A program made the translations under genes and the position numbers. From Elmis aenea (lineage: Eukaryota; Arthropoda; Insecta; Coleoptera; Elmidae), in assembly GCA_947652605.1 (NCBI GenBank), contig OX393578.1, positions 62,503,415-62,567,414 on the forward strand: DNA of 64,000 bases, read 5' to 3'. Of this stretch, positions 47,665-58,163 are shown piece by piece (position 1 is the first letter of the stretch; each line of letters begins with the position of its first letter). The notes under the pieces are model-generated. The model saw only the letters and a program-made list of their open reading frames with translations. It had not been told where the DNA came from and ran no database searches.

Positions 47665-49185
47665 TTCTATTAGTTGTACTTTTTTTTTCTGAAACCCTGA
47701 ATGTATTCTATGTGTGCTTCCACGCGTTATACCTCCAATTTTTCTTGATAAAATTATTTTTATTCTTCTAATCGAGCGTCTATGGCGCAAAGAAAAAATG
47801 TTTCGATGAATCTAATCAAGAAGTGGATTATTTTGCCAATATTTAAAAAAAAATAAATAGAGAAATCTGAAAATTTAACTTATGCGATTCAAATTTCGGT
47901 GTTTAGTTCTATAAACCTTTCTTATTTGTTTTCATTGCTAATGGAGCATTACATCATTTTCTGCTATGTTTATAACGGTGCGGTTTCCAAGAAAATTCGT
48001 TTTCTTTAAAGTTAAATTTTCCGGGGCTGATACTGACATCCGTATGAATTGTATTACCCTTATTTCAGCACCGCTGGCTTTTTAAATTTCAGCTCGCGTC
48101 CCATACTACGGCACAGCCAGTCCTACAACTTTTACAAAGTTAAACAACTAATTGGGGTTGTATGGGAGGCCCGCCAAATATTATAACGCGTGTTGTTCCC
48201 AACTTGAACCGACGAAATGTTTCGTGCATTACTCAACGGCTCACGTTCTACAGTAAAAGCTCAAAAATTAATTACTATGGGCAGTGTCATACAATATTGT
48301 TGCGTCCAAAAGATCGCATCTAAGTCCGTAAGGGAAAAAAGCAACGATGTCTCTAAATTAGTGAGGCGGTACACGTGGATTTTGGGGGAAAATGTAATGC
48401 TTAAAATTTAATAATGAAACGAGTGGTCGTTTGTCTTTTGTGGACAGTAAAATTTAAAAATGAAAATGATATTACGCCAAGGGCTTAGCTGCCCTTAAGC
48501 GTCTCGTTTGTCGGCGCACATTTTTAATGAATTTGTTTTTATAAAATGAGCTGACAGGTAAAAAAAAGTCCTGCGCGTTGTATCTAGTAATACAATTAAT
48601 GAATCCGACCGCATAGCTGCGATTAAGCGAACACGGAACTTGGCAAAAAATTAGATTGGACGTCAAAGTAAAAAGAATATTGTTGAGAATCGTGTAAAGG
48701 TAGTTTAATAGAACAACGTTCAACAGTTTCATCATAATCGTATACACTTCCTTAATGTTCAAAACATTACTTTATTTCTGGAAACCCACATAACAATAAC
48801 GCGCGTTTAATGAATGTAGTTCTTTGTTTAAAGTATCAGGTATTTACAGTTAGCTAAAACTGTGCCTAGGAAATCGTTAAATGGGGCTTCACAACACATG
48901 GAAATTAGCATTAGGAAACACTGTGGCAGAAATACATTGTGTACTCCAACTAACAAAAGTCAACTAACGTCAACAAAGGCACACACAAATTACACTACAA
49001 TTCTCAACTTAAAACAAGCATTTAAGAGTAATATAAATAATTTTGAGATGTAATTTAATATCTCGACTGTGAATTATATACCGTATTTAATTAATTTAAT
49101 GCACAAGAGGAGTAAACTTTATATGAATGAATGTTTATAATTAACTAATTATTCATTTGAACAGAAACTTATACAGAGTGCTTCA
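47665..49185. other. AT-rich intergenic, no gene supported
   Basis: Short frames at 48217-48411, 48472-48762 and 48862-49053 show no domain that I recognise. Confidence 0.45.
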
Positions 49186-49317
49186 TAGCCAACACAAAAA
49201 AAGGAAAGGCTTTTGTTATTTCATTCATTCATGGAGCCGTATAATCCTTAGGATTATGGCTAACGCCGAGGCGTTTTTTATCCATTTATTGAGGTGGATC
49301 GCTCCTCTCTCTGATTA

Positions 49318-51105
49318 TAATAATAATAATAATAATAATATTTATTGTGCATTACAATACAATTAAATAAAATAATACACAAATGGACAAGGTTAGCTCG
49401 CGCTCTCTACCACCTTGCCATTAGAAATAAGCATTAACAAACAAAACAAAAAATTACAATAATAAAAGACATATTTACTGCTGAACAGCATTTTTTAACA
49501 TACGTTTAAATTGAAAAGCAGATAAATGCAATTGATGCATAACAGTATTCAAGTACAACGGTGCTAGATAAGAAAAGCTTCCTCTAAATTTAAGTGAAGA
49601 GTGTCTTGGAATACAAAATGAATTAAATCTAATGTTGACATCGTGAACAACATTTCTACGTGTTATAAGATTAAAAAGATATGGTGGATTGTGAGATTTT
49701 AAGATTCTATATAAAAACACAGTATTTAGATAGCGTATGCGCTCCTTTACATTTAATTCGTTGAGGCTAAGTCTAAATGGAGTAATATGACCTCTATACG
49801 GAATACAGCAAGCAAATCTTAAACATGCATTTTGCACTCGTTGTAGTTTTTGTTTGTTCAGTTGACTCAAAAAATTAAAATACACAAAGCAGCAATAATC
49901 AATGTGTGGGTAGATTAGTGACTTTATCATCATAAGCTTTACCTCACTTGTTAAAGCGTGTTTTAGTGACTGAAGCGCTTTTAATTTAGAAAAACATACC
50001 CTGTATATATGATTGACATGATCATTAAATGAAAAGTTGCTATCCATTATGACCCCCAGATTTTTGGCACTATCGACCCATTGAATATCGGTACTGTTCA
50101 CCACCAAACTATATTGCTCCACAATACGCATTCTGTATGAAGGTGTCGTTATGCATAATGCTACAGATTTGGCCGGATTTATACGCAAACCATGCTGTTG
50201 TAAAAATTTGGTAACATTTCCCAAGTCAGAATTGAAATTGTTAATGTGAACATCTAAAGTATCAAATCCACAGGACATATATAATGCAATATCATCAGCA
50301 TATAGATGAGCGTTAACGTAATTCAAACAATTACATAAATCAAATGTAAATAGTGAAAATAACACGCTACCCTGAGGAACCCCGCATTTGACAGTTTTCA
50401 ATGATGAGGATACTGAACCCCTACCAAGTATTACCCTTTGACATCTATTATTTAAATAACTATCAATTAGCTCCAAAGCAGTACTACTGAATCCGATATA
50501 TTTTAGTTTTGCTAATAATAAGGTAAAATTTACAAGGTCAAATGCCTTACTCTGATCGAGAAGTACTAAAACAGAGGGAGTTGAATTTTCAAAACCCATA
50601 GCAATATCATCTACCACCTTCAATAAAGCCGTCTGTGTACTATGTAGTTTTCTAAAACCCGACTGTATGCTGGGTATTATATTGTATTTCTCTACATAGC
50701 TTGTTATTTGCGTTGTAATAATCTTTTCGAACACTTTCGAAAAAGTTGGTAAAATCGACACTGGTCGTAAATCATTGTAACCTACCGGGGTAGGTATTTT
50801 AGGTATTGGTACCACGCTTGCAATTTTCCAAATTTGAGGAAAAACCCCTTGATTAACTGACTCGTTAAAGATATTTCTTATTTCGTTAATGCAATAAGGT
50901 AGCACAATCGAAATCATTTTTAAATTAATGCCATCGTAACCGCTAGCTTGTGATTTGATTGATTTAATAGCTTTATGTATATCAACATCCCTGATTTCCT
51001 CAAAAATAAAAGAACTATTACGATGTACTAGGTTACTGGAATAATAATTTAAGAGATTATTATCTATAGAGGATTGCCCTGCAACGTTTATAAAATGATT
51101 GTTCA
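49318..51105 (-). mobile_element. 5'-truncated LINE with a long open reverse transcriptase frame
   Basis: The reverse-strand frame 51166-49475 is open for 563 codons. From about residue 20 it is a LINE ORF2: ASGYDGINLKM, motif A LLDQSKAFDLV, motif B CGVPQGSVL (the following G-P is replaced by F-S), motif C AHLYADDIALYM, KNLGVIMDSNFSFNDH, then the C-terminal MIKSLIYPHIDYCCFVYFN and LQRVQNACLRFACCIPYRG. The endonuclease is missing. After the stop at 49475, a 3' UTR leads to a (TAA/TTA)n tail at 49318-49343. The first 19 or so residues belong to the adjoining LINE read out of frame. The catalytic YADD is intact, but without an endonuclease it would not mobilise itself. Confidence 0.88.
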
Positions 51106-51800
51106 AAGCTTGCTGTTGTTCCTGGCTGCCTCTGTTATTTTCTTCCATTCTTTCCCCTCTTTGCATTTCGATTTCCAGTCATTTATTCTCAATGCCTTTG
51201 TATCATCCTCCAGGGCGTCTCTCCATCTTATTCTCTGTCTTCCCTTGTTCCTGGGCCAAATAGGGATCCATTGTGTTATCCTCCTGATCATTTCGGTTGG
51301 TTTCCTTCTCATGATGTGTCCTGCCCACCGTAATCGTTGTGCTTTAATGTGTCGAATGATATTTTCTCCTCCGAGTTCCTCCTCTATTTCTTTGTTCCTT
51401 CTCCATCTCTTGTTACGTTAGGTCCTAGTATTGCTCCCATTACTTTTCTCTCCACTATTTTAAAGTGTTCCTCTTCTTTCTTATTTATTGTTATTGTTTC
51501 CATAGCATTATGTTATGGCGAGTCTTATCAGGGTTTCGTAAATTTTAATTTTTGTAGTTTTACTCTTTAGTAGGGTTTTGTTTTTGTCGTACGCCTGATT
51601 TCCTTTCAGAGTTCTCTCCTTCACTCTGTTTTTTCCAGCTTGTCCCACTGTCACACCCAAGCAATTAAAAGAATTGACTTCTTCGAAGGTGTATTTTTAT
51701 TTGTCTCTAGATCGTTCTGTGTGTGCATATTTTCTTTCCCTATCTTCATATATTTTGTTTTTTCTTCATTTATTTCTAGACCCAGTTTTTTTGCAATTTA
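51103..51800 (-). pseudogene. Second LINE, ORF2 C-terminal part
   Basis: Reverse strand: LGLEINEEKTKYMKIG near 51780-51730, YETLIRLAITL near 51530, then in the frame 51312-51103 RRKPTEMIRRITQWIPIWPR, then NKGRQRIRWRDALEDDTKAL and WKKITEAARNNSKL, ending in a stop at the junction with the neighbouring LINE. Between them are several stops and shifts. The text around 49190-49317 (TAATCCTTAGGATTATGGCT ...) could be this element's displaced 3' end. If so, the LINE at 49318-51105 inserted into this one. Confidence 0.72.
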
Positions 51801-52610
51801 TAATTGTGGCTAAGATATTGGCTGCCCTAATCATTTCAAAGCAAAATTTTATTAGGACCTCAGGAAGGACACTGCAAGATGAGTCCATTAAGGCAGTGCT
51901 GTTTTTTTTTGCTGGCCCTTTTTCTTGCTACATTTTTAAACTACTAATTAGAACATCTAAACGTGCTTTATGCATTATTTTTAAAATTACCGTAAGATTT
52001 TTAATCCACATTAAAAAATTATACAAAAAATTGCAATCAACACACGATTGTTTAATCACAAGAAGTACCTGGACCATTAAAATGTGTAGTAATATTTAAT
52101 GCATATATTATCTCCGTGTACGGTTTAAAGAGAAAAAAAAAACGCATTCTCATAACTAAAAACCTGGAATTAGAATTTATCTGGGATTTCCAGCAATAAA
52201 TATAAACGCCGAGAAACATTTCTCCGCAATACGTGGGCACTCGAGTTATATTATACTTGGTAAAGTGTCTGGTGACATATTATCACATCCAGCTGGTGTA
52301 AAATTCTTCGTTGTAGAATGTTGTCGTTCCTTCACACCTAATACCTCCATGGATTAAACTCAAATACCAACACTTGTTGCATGAATGAAAATATATGCGT
52401 CAAATATTTGACGAGCGAATATTTGAAGAGCGAACGATGCCTAAACGTGGAACTGTCCTTCGGTTTGGGGATCTATTAGAGGTTAATATTAAAAGTTATA
52501 GTGCGAAAGAAGCTTTGGGTAAAGGTTTTTAATTGCGTAACAAAAATTTGAAATAACAAAACTTTAAATTTTTGGATATTTCTGAAACTTCTCCAAAAGA
52601 ATTTTACTCA
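51801..52610. other. Intergenic, no gene supported
   Basis: The frame 51674-52099 (+) runs antisense to LINE text in its first part and is hydrophobic without a recognisable domain. I do not call it a gene. Confidence 0.4.
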
Positions 52611-53005
52611 GAACTTAACCCTAGAAGCCCAATCTACGTCATTTTGACGTACACTCCAACACATATTCGCGATCTCTGTCGCATGCTTTCTTAGATCGCC
52701 GTGACCATCCGAGCCAACTAGGTACATGCCCAGAGCTAAGAGGAGACAGCAGTCTCGCTTTGATAAGTGCCGCCATTTTGTTGTTATCACAATGTTCACG
52801 TCGTTATGACGTATGTTTGGGCTTTGTTAACTTTTGCACTTTTCGAATTTTCTGAATTATATTTGACTTAGGTGATTTATGTTTGATAAGAGTTGATTAG
52901 TTTTTCATAAAAAAATATAAATAGTTGATTTTTGTAAACAATTTGTAGTATATAAAAAAGAAATTACAAGGATCTCAGTTTTCGTGCCATTTTTTGTATG
53001 TTTAG

Positions 53006-53576
53006 CCTTTAAGTAGTCGCACGGCGCCGCAGAGGCGCCAAGCGTTTTTTAAATCGTTGTTACATTTTTAATAATTTTTTTGTCACTAATATCTGTTTAT
53101 GTATTCCTCAATTGTACTTTTAGGAATACGAATTATATAGTATTATTCATATTTCTCTATTTTACAGTCCGTAAAATGCAATTATGTGCTACTCGGCATG
53201 AACGCTATCATTTATGCCCTAGGGCTAAAAATCGACATTCGCAACAAATTTGTTCGCAATGCCATAAAAATATTTGTTCAGAGCATACAATAAAATTGTG
53301 CAGTGAATGCTTTGCATCCAATGTTTGATTCGTATTAAAAAAAAAAAATATTCTGTTTTTACAGTTATGTTTTATATACAAATATATATTTTTTATATCT
53401 TATAATTTATTTAGTCATTTTTATTCTTTTTAAGATTTAGCTTATATTTCATGAATAAAGCAGTTTAACACATTTTTAAGATTTTAAGTCAAAAATATTG
53501 TTATAAAACCCCAATGGTGCCTCCGAGGCGCCATGCGAGTAGTTATGTATACACAGTACACGCGACTAGTTAAAGG
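53006..53576 (+). mobile_element. piggyBac-type element (inner, nested)
   Basis: The left end is CCTTTAAGTAGTCGCACGGC and the right end, reverse-complemented, is CCTTTAACTAGTCGCGTGTA. The right flank is TTAA (53577-53580); the left flank is TTAG (53002-53005), one change from TTAA. A subterminal GGCGCC..GAGGC[GA]CC block follows the left end directly and lies behind a spacer at the right, again the piggyBac asymmetry. It carries the cysteine-rich exon described next. Confidence 0.72.
53168..53328 (+). pseudogene. piggyBac transposase C-terminal cysteine-rich exon
   Basis: After a polypyrimidine tract and splice acceptor (TATTTTACAG, ending 53167) the frame reads KMQLCATRHERYHLCPRAKN and then a zinc-ligand array ending CSECFA before the stop at 53326. 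Spacing is C-x11-C-x2-C-x4-C-x2-H-x4-C-x2-C, the pattern of the cysteine-rich domain at the C-terminus of piggyBac-family transposases, which binds the subterminal end DNA. The catalytic DDD domain is missing, so this is a relic or a deletion derivative. Its position next to the right end agrees with that being the 3' end. Confidence 0.78.
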
Positions 53577-53790
53577 TTAATTAAAGTGAACATTTCATAG
53601 TTTAAATAAACAATATTTTTTCTAAATTTCTGTTTTTTTATTTACATAGAAAGTATTTCACATAAACCATACAAAAAACTAGTATTTGCAGTAAAGTTTA
53701 TTTAGATAGAGCTCTTTTATAATTGTACGTCGTTTTGACGTATGATTGGGCTTTATAGCCTCAAAAATATGATTGGGCTTCTAGGGTTAA

Positions 53791-54585
53791 ATACATGACA
53801 ACGACAAAAAAATTTACTTTGCCAACAAAATTTGCTTATTTTTTTATTTTAACTTTAACGACGGATATTTTGTATGGAGTTATTAGCTATTTGGCAAATA
53901 TTTCCTTTTAATAATAATAATAGGTTAAAATTTTAGCCTGGCTGATAATCTGGTTCGCATCTATTCCAACAACGTAATATATTTCCATCAAAATCTATTT
54001 GGCCATATTTCGTTAGCGGTATTTAGAGTCGCCCGTAAAATTTGATTAGGTGCCATTAAATTACGCCGAACATGAAATGCATCTCCACGTGTCGTCCACC
54101 GAATACATTTAACGCCGCTGCATTCGGTATTCAGGAGTCAGAACTTTCGAAATTGTTACATTTAAAGCCAGATTAATTTGAAGGATTAGTCATTATCCAT
54201 TCCCAAATAGAATTTCCAAGTGCTACAATCTGTCGCGGAGCCCTTTCATTTACAAATATAGCAAAACGGAATGTGTAAACTGCATTACCGCTGACGTCGT
54301 AAATTATTTGGGTGCAAAATGTAAGTAGGGTCGAGGTGTCGTAAAATGGCGAAACCGAATAATAGTTGCGTGAATAATTCGCCCAGGATCAAATGATTGG
54401 CGTTGTTTCGACAGTGCCAACGCAAATTAATATGTATAATAAGAAGACCATAAGGGTAACGAAGCAAAGGAAGGCCTTGAGGAACGTGGAAGAAAGCTTG
54501 AAAAGAAAAATAAATGGCAGAGACAAAGAGATAAAAAAAATCAAGCAAAAAGCCCAGTATGAAAGTTGGTAGAGGACCCGAAACT
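53791..54585. other. Intergenic, no gene supported
   Basis: Charged forward text at 54440-54570 (KKTIRVTKQRKALRNVEE ...) resembles low-complexity LINE-like sequence but has no diagnostic motif. Confidence 0.35.
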
Positions 54586-54589
54586 TTAA

Positions 54590-55750
54590 GGAGTAAGAAT
54601 TTTTAATTTTAAGCCTAATTAAGTTCATAACAGTGCAAACTTGGGTCTTTGAGACCAATGAGCAGTTTAGTTCTAGCCTAAATTACCATTTAAACTTAGT
54701 CTAAGGTTTATCAAACAGTAGTACCTAAATGTAAAAGTACACTAATTATTAACGTGCACACTACCACTCTGCTTTCAAACGTTTGCTTAAACTAACCCAA
54801 AAGGTGTAAACCTCTTAAGTTTTCTTACTAATCCTGTAGTGTCCAAGAGCTGGATCGCCTCGACGTTTACATGTTGATGGAGCCTTTCTTCGTGGCTCTT
54901 GGCAAACTTCTTAATGGTGTTGGTTACAGTGTCCATGTTGAGGTCCCAATGTACGTCACTATTTCTGCAATACCAAGGTGCATCAGCGATGTTCCTTAGT
55001 GTTTTGTTCTGGAATCTGTAGATTATCTGAATGTTACTCTGTTTGGTGCATCCCCATAACTGTATCCCATATGTCCATAAAGGCTTTAAAGTAAAGCAAA
55101 GGTTTATTATGTAGGGACAGAAAGGAAATCCTCCCGATTAGCCAGTACATTTTTTTTTATATTTGATAGCCATTTCTTTCCTCTTTATCTTGACATGAGC
55201 CTTCCAGCTGCGCTTAGCGTCCATTGTAATACCTAAGTATTTTGCTGTGTTGGAGTATGGTATTTGTTTATTGTTTAAGTTGATTGGTACTTGTTCAATT
55301 GTCTTGTTGGTAAAATTGACATGTATTGACTTGGTTTCATTTAACTTTATACGCCATGTTTTTGTCCAGTTGTTGATCTGATTGGCAGCTGCTGGTAAAT
55401 TCTCGCATGATTCTATATTGTTTCTTCCTACTGATATAACTTGCTTAATTCTGAAGTGTTTCTCTGAGATGTAGGACTGAAGAATTTGGGAGTATTGTTT
55501 TGTGAAAAGCGTTCTTAGTTTATAATTAAACCATCATTCCACACTTTATCGAAAGCCTGCTCTACGTCTAGAAAGTTAGTAGAACAAACTTTCTTTTCTT
55601 GTAGGCTTTTTTCTATGTACCTACTTGATCAATAGTTGAATGTTTATTTTTTCATCCAATTTGATGGGAATGAATTAGTTTTTTTTTCTTCTAATATCGG
55701 TTTCATTCTTTTGAGCAACAGCTTTTCGAACAGTTTCGATATAAAAGACA
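54590..55750 (-). pseudogene. Jockey-like LINE, copy B
   Basis: Reverse strand, from 55750 down: LFEKLLLKRMKPI-like text (frame-broken), STIDQ/VHRIEKSLQEKKVCS, LDVEQAFDKVWND (motif A), a join at SERHFRIKQ where the stretch carrying motifs B and C seems deleted, then KLNETKSIHVNF, NTAKYLGITMDAK, LYFKAFMDIWDT and the C-terminal domain. The 3' UTR runs to about 54590. From about 55340 to 54590 it matches copy A at 13190-13925, with the same stop-rich tail. Dead: it lacks YADD. Confidence 0.82.
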
Positions 55751-55759
55751 ATAATGAAT

Positions 55760-57070
55760 ACGAAACGGAAAAGAAGAAGAGTCCCCCACTTGCCCCACTA
55801 ACACTTTCCATCGTACCCCCGAGATTATCCGTTACGCCCTGCTTCAGAGCATAAACACAGTTAATAAAATTTTAATGTCCTCGATGATACTTATTGTTGT
55901 AAACCACAGAATAATTAACAACCCTTAGCACTTAAAACTTTACGCCCGTAAACTCTCTTACGTGCGCCGTTATATCACAACAAATGTTATAATTAGAAAA
56001 GGCACTACAAAATCTCATTTACTGAAATCCTTTGTTACATCATGTGTTTTCGCCAGATTTATTTTATTACCTTTACATTATCTGTTAACAAAAGTTTGCT
56101 AGTGTATCTACGCGAAGATTGTTAAGCAAAACAGGTAAACAACCTGCTAGTTGCACGCTTGTTCAACGCAAATTTTATTCATTCATGAACGTAAAACAGT
56201 CTATAAGGAAAATGTTCAAAATATTCTATATTTACGTTTTAAAACGTGTTTTTTATTGGAATAACTTGCGAATAAATTTTGTTGGGTGTAGAGGCTTCAT
56301 CTAACATTACGAACGAACGTACCTCTGAAAGAAAAATAAACGGTTGGAATACGCTCAACCAACATTTTAAAGGTCAAATTTGCTGTGGTACGAATAAGCA
56401 TCCAAGAAATGTTATATTTCCTGTAAAAACTCTACAATAAATTTTATTTATCTTACAATATTATCGACGAAATTTTGTATCGCACGCAATAAAAATTCAT
56501 TTTCCATTTGTTTCAAAGGACTGCTTTGACAGAGCGCCTGGGGACAAACATTATTAATAGTTTAAACTCAAAGCAAAGCCCCTACAAAGCGAGACACTAA
56601 ACAAATATGTATTATTTTATTACAAACGGCCCGATAAATTCGTTTTACGGCAGCGATATTAAAGAGCAATTTTTATGTCGATTTGGTTCCGATACTTTGT
56701 AAATCGTTAATATCAGTATCAAGCTACTTTAAAACAAAACGAGAAATCTCAGCCGCAACCTACAATGCATGAAAAAATAATGTGCTGCGGATAAGCCGGG
56801 TGCTCTTGTCTTTAAAAATCGATTCACGAAACTTCGGACATTAAAATTTTATCTAAATATACGTACAGAGTGTACGATTCTTTACCGAGAACAGGTAAAT
56901 ATCGCTAGCAGAGTTGCATCAATGGGTAAATTAGCAACAAACTGTTTTTAACAATTATGTAAAAGTATAGCAAGAATAAACTCGCTTAATACTTTGGGGA
57001 AAAATATTAGAAAAGAGAAAACAAAATTATTGTACAACCTGTAACAACATAATAAAAATAAGAGGACCAT
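55760..57070. other. AT-rich intergenic, no gene seen
   Basis: No supported gene, RNA or repeat. Confidence 0.45.
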
Positions 57071-57074
57071 AGCT

Positions 57075-57370
57075 ACCGAAATGGACTGCTTAAGGAGAAG
57101 CTGTGGAAAGTCAAGATTGGACCGAGTTAGGACTAAGACCATAAGAGAAACCATGAACATCAATATAACTACAGCAGATGTAGTAAAAACAAGACAGCTC
57201 ACATGGTTTGGACACACTAAAAGGATTGACGAAAATAGGCGTCCCAGAGATTTTTTGGAATGGATTCCGACCGAGCAGAGGAAGAGAGGAAGACCAAGAA
57301 GGGCTGGAGGGTAGATATAAAAGAGGACATATATAGCGACAGAAACAAATGGAAACTGGGGACAGAGAGG
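57075..57370 (+). pseudogene. LINE ORF2 C-terminal fragment
   Basis: The frame starting at 57081 reads MDCLRRSCGKSRLDRVRTK, VVKTRQLTWFGHTKRIDENR and WIPTEQRKRGRPRR before a stop at 57314, with matching text (ATETNGNWGQRGDRL) just after. This is the [RK]RQLxWFGHxxRM ... RGRPRRxW tail of an R1/I-like ORF2. A TACAGGGTGTTTAAGG motif follows at 57400. Confidence 0.75.
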
Positions 57371-57489
57371 CGATAGATTGCCGTAGATATCCGTATATAT
57401 ACAGGGTGTTTAAGGGAGAAATAGTCTCCCCTTTCCTCTTTTATTCTGCAAGTAAATGCAAGTAAAATGGTGCAAAGTTTTTGAAAAAC

Positions 57490-57690
57490 TCCTAAACGGT
57501 TCCGGAAAAAAACAAAAGTGGTAAACCAAGAAAAACCTGACAAGACGTAGGCAAAAAAGCAGCAAAGGATAGAAACATCAAATGGGAGGACATAAAAAAG
57601 CTAGCACAAGACAGAAAAACATGAAAAAAAGTCAGCACAACACAATTTAACAGTCCTACACCTAACAGTAGAGAGTAGAAGGACATATGA
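57490..57690 (+). pseudogene. LINE ORF2 extreme C-terminus
   Basis: Reads KSGKPRKT (stop) QDVGKKAAKDRNIKWEDIKK then LAQDRKT (stop) KKVSTTQFNSPT. It closely matches the reverse-strand LINE tail at 42190-42380. The upstream part is missing; about 120 bp of unrelated DNA containing a TACAGGGTG motif separates it from the preceding LINE fragment. Confidence 0.65.
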
Positions 57691-57856
57691 CTAAATTTAA
57701 AAAAATGGTAAAATGTATGCTATGATTCTGGCAATCGAAGAAAATCATAGATATGTAAGTTATTTCCCGAAATATATTTAGAAAAATAGTCTCGATATTG
57801 TTAAAAATAATCTTGTAGTTAACTAATTTTTTTTTAAATTTTCAAATCTACCAAAC

Positions 57857-58155
57857 CAGGGGTTCTTAACCAGGGGTCCCTGAAACGATTTCAAGGGGTT
57901 CTCGGGCTTTGATGGGAAAAAATAATTCATTATCTTTGTTTTTACTAACTTCTAACTGACATCTAGATTTCCTTTACTTATGAATAATAAAATAGTATTA
58001 GCTGTATCTTTGGTCCTGCATAGAATTAATAAATATTTTTATATGGCAATACAGTTGTTGGCCATTTTGAAAAAATATTTGTTCTGAAAATGGGTCCACG
58101 GCTTTCACCTGCCCGACAAAGGGGTCCGTGAAACAAAAAAGGTTAAGAAACCCTG
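57857..58155. mobile_element. 299-bp hAT MITE (element 5)
   Basis: Ends CAGGGGTTCTTAACC and reverse-complement CAGGGTTTCTTAACC, with GGGGTCC[CG]TGAAAC-like text inside both. The flanks TACCAAAC (57849-57856) and TATCAAAC (58156-58163) are an 8-bp duplication with one change. The CAGNGGTTCTTAACC style of end is typical of hAT MITEs. Confidence 0.87.
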
Positions 58156-58163
58156 TATCAAAC

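Larger units (their letters stand above)
52619..53786 (+). mobile_element. piggyBac-type element (outer)
   Basis: Both ends begin CCCTAGAAGCCCAATC, flanked by TTAA (52615-52618 and 53787-53790), the piggyBac target. CCCTAGAA also matches the start of the canonical piggyBac repeat. A subterminal block TACGTC[AG]TTTTGACGTA follows directly at the left but is separated by a spacer at the right, the asymmetric end layout typical of piggyBac. No transposase of its own is visible. A second piggyBac-like element occupies 53006-53576. Confidence 0.85.

Noticed and set aside
49318..49343. (TAA)n as an independent microsatellite
   Set aside because: It lies exactly at the 3' end of a LINE, as does the one at 14143-14168, so both are retrotransposon tails.
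51074..51570. Open frames on the forward strand rich in Leu/Phe/Ser
   Set aside because: They are antisense to LINE ORF2 text, whose charged residues give hydrophobic codons on the opposite strand.
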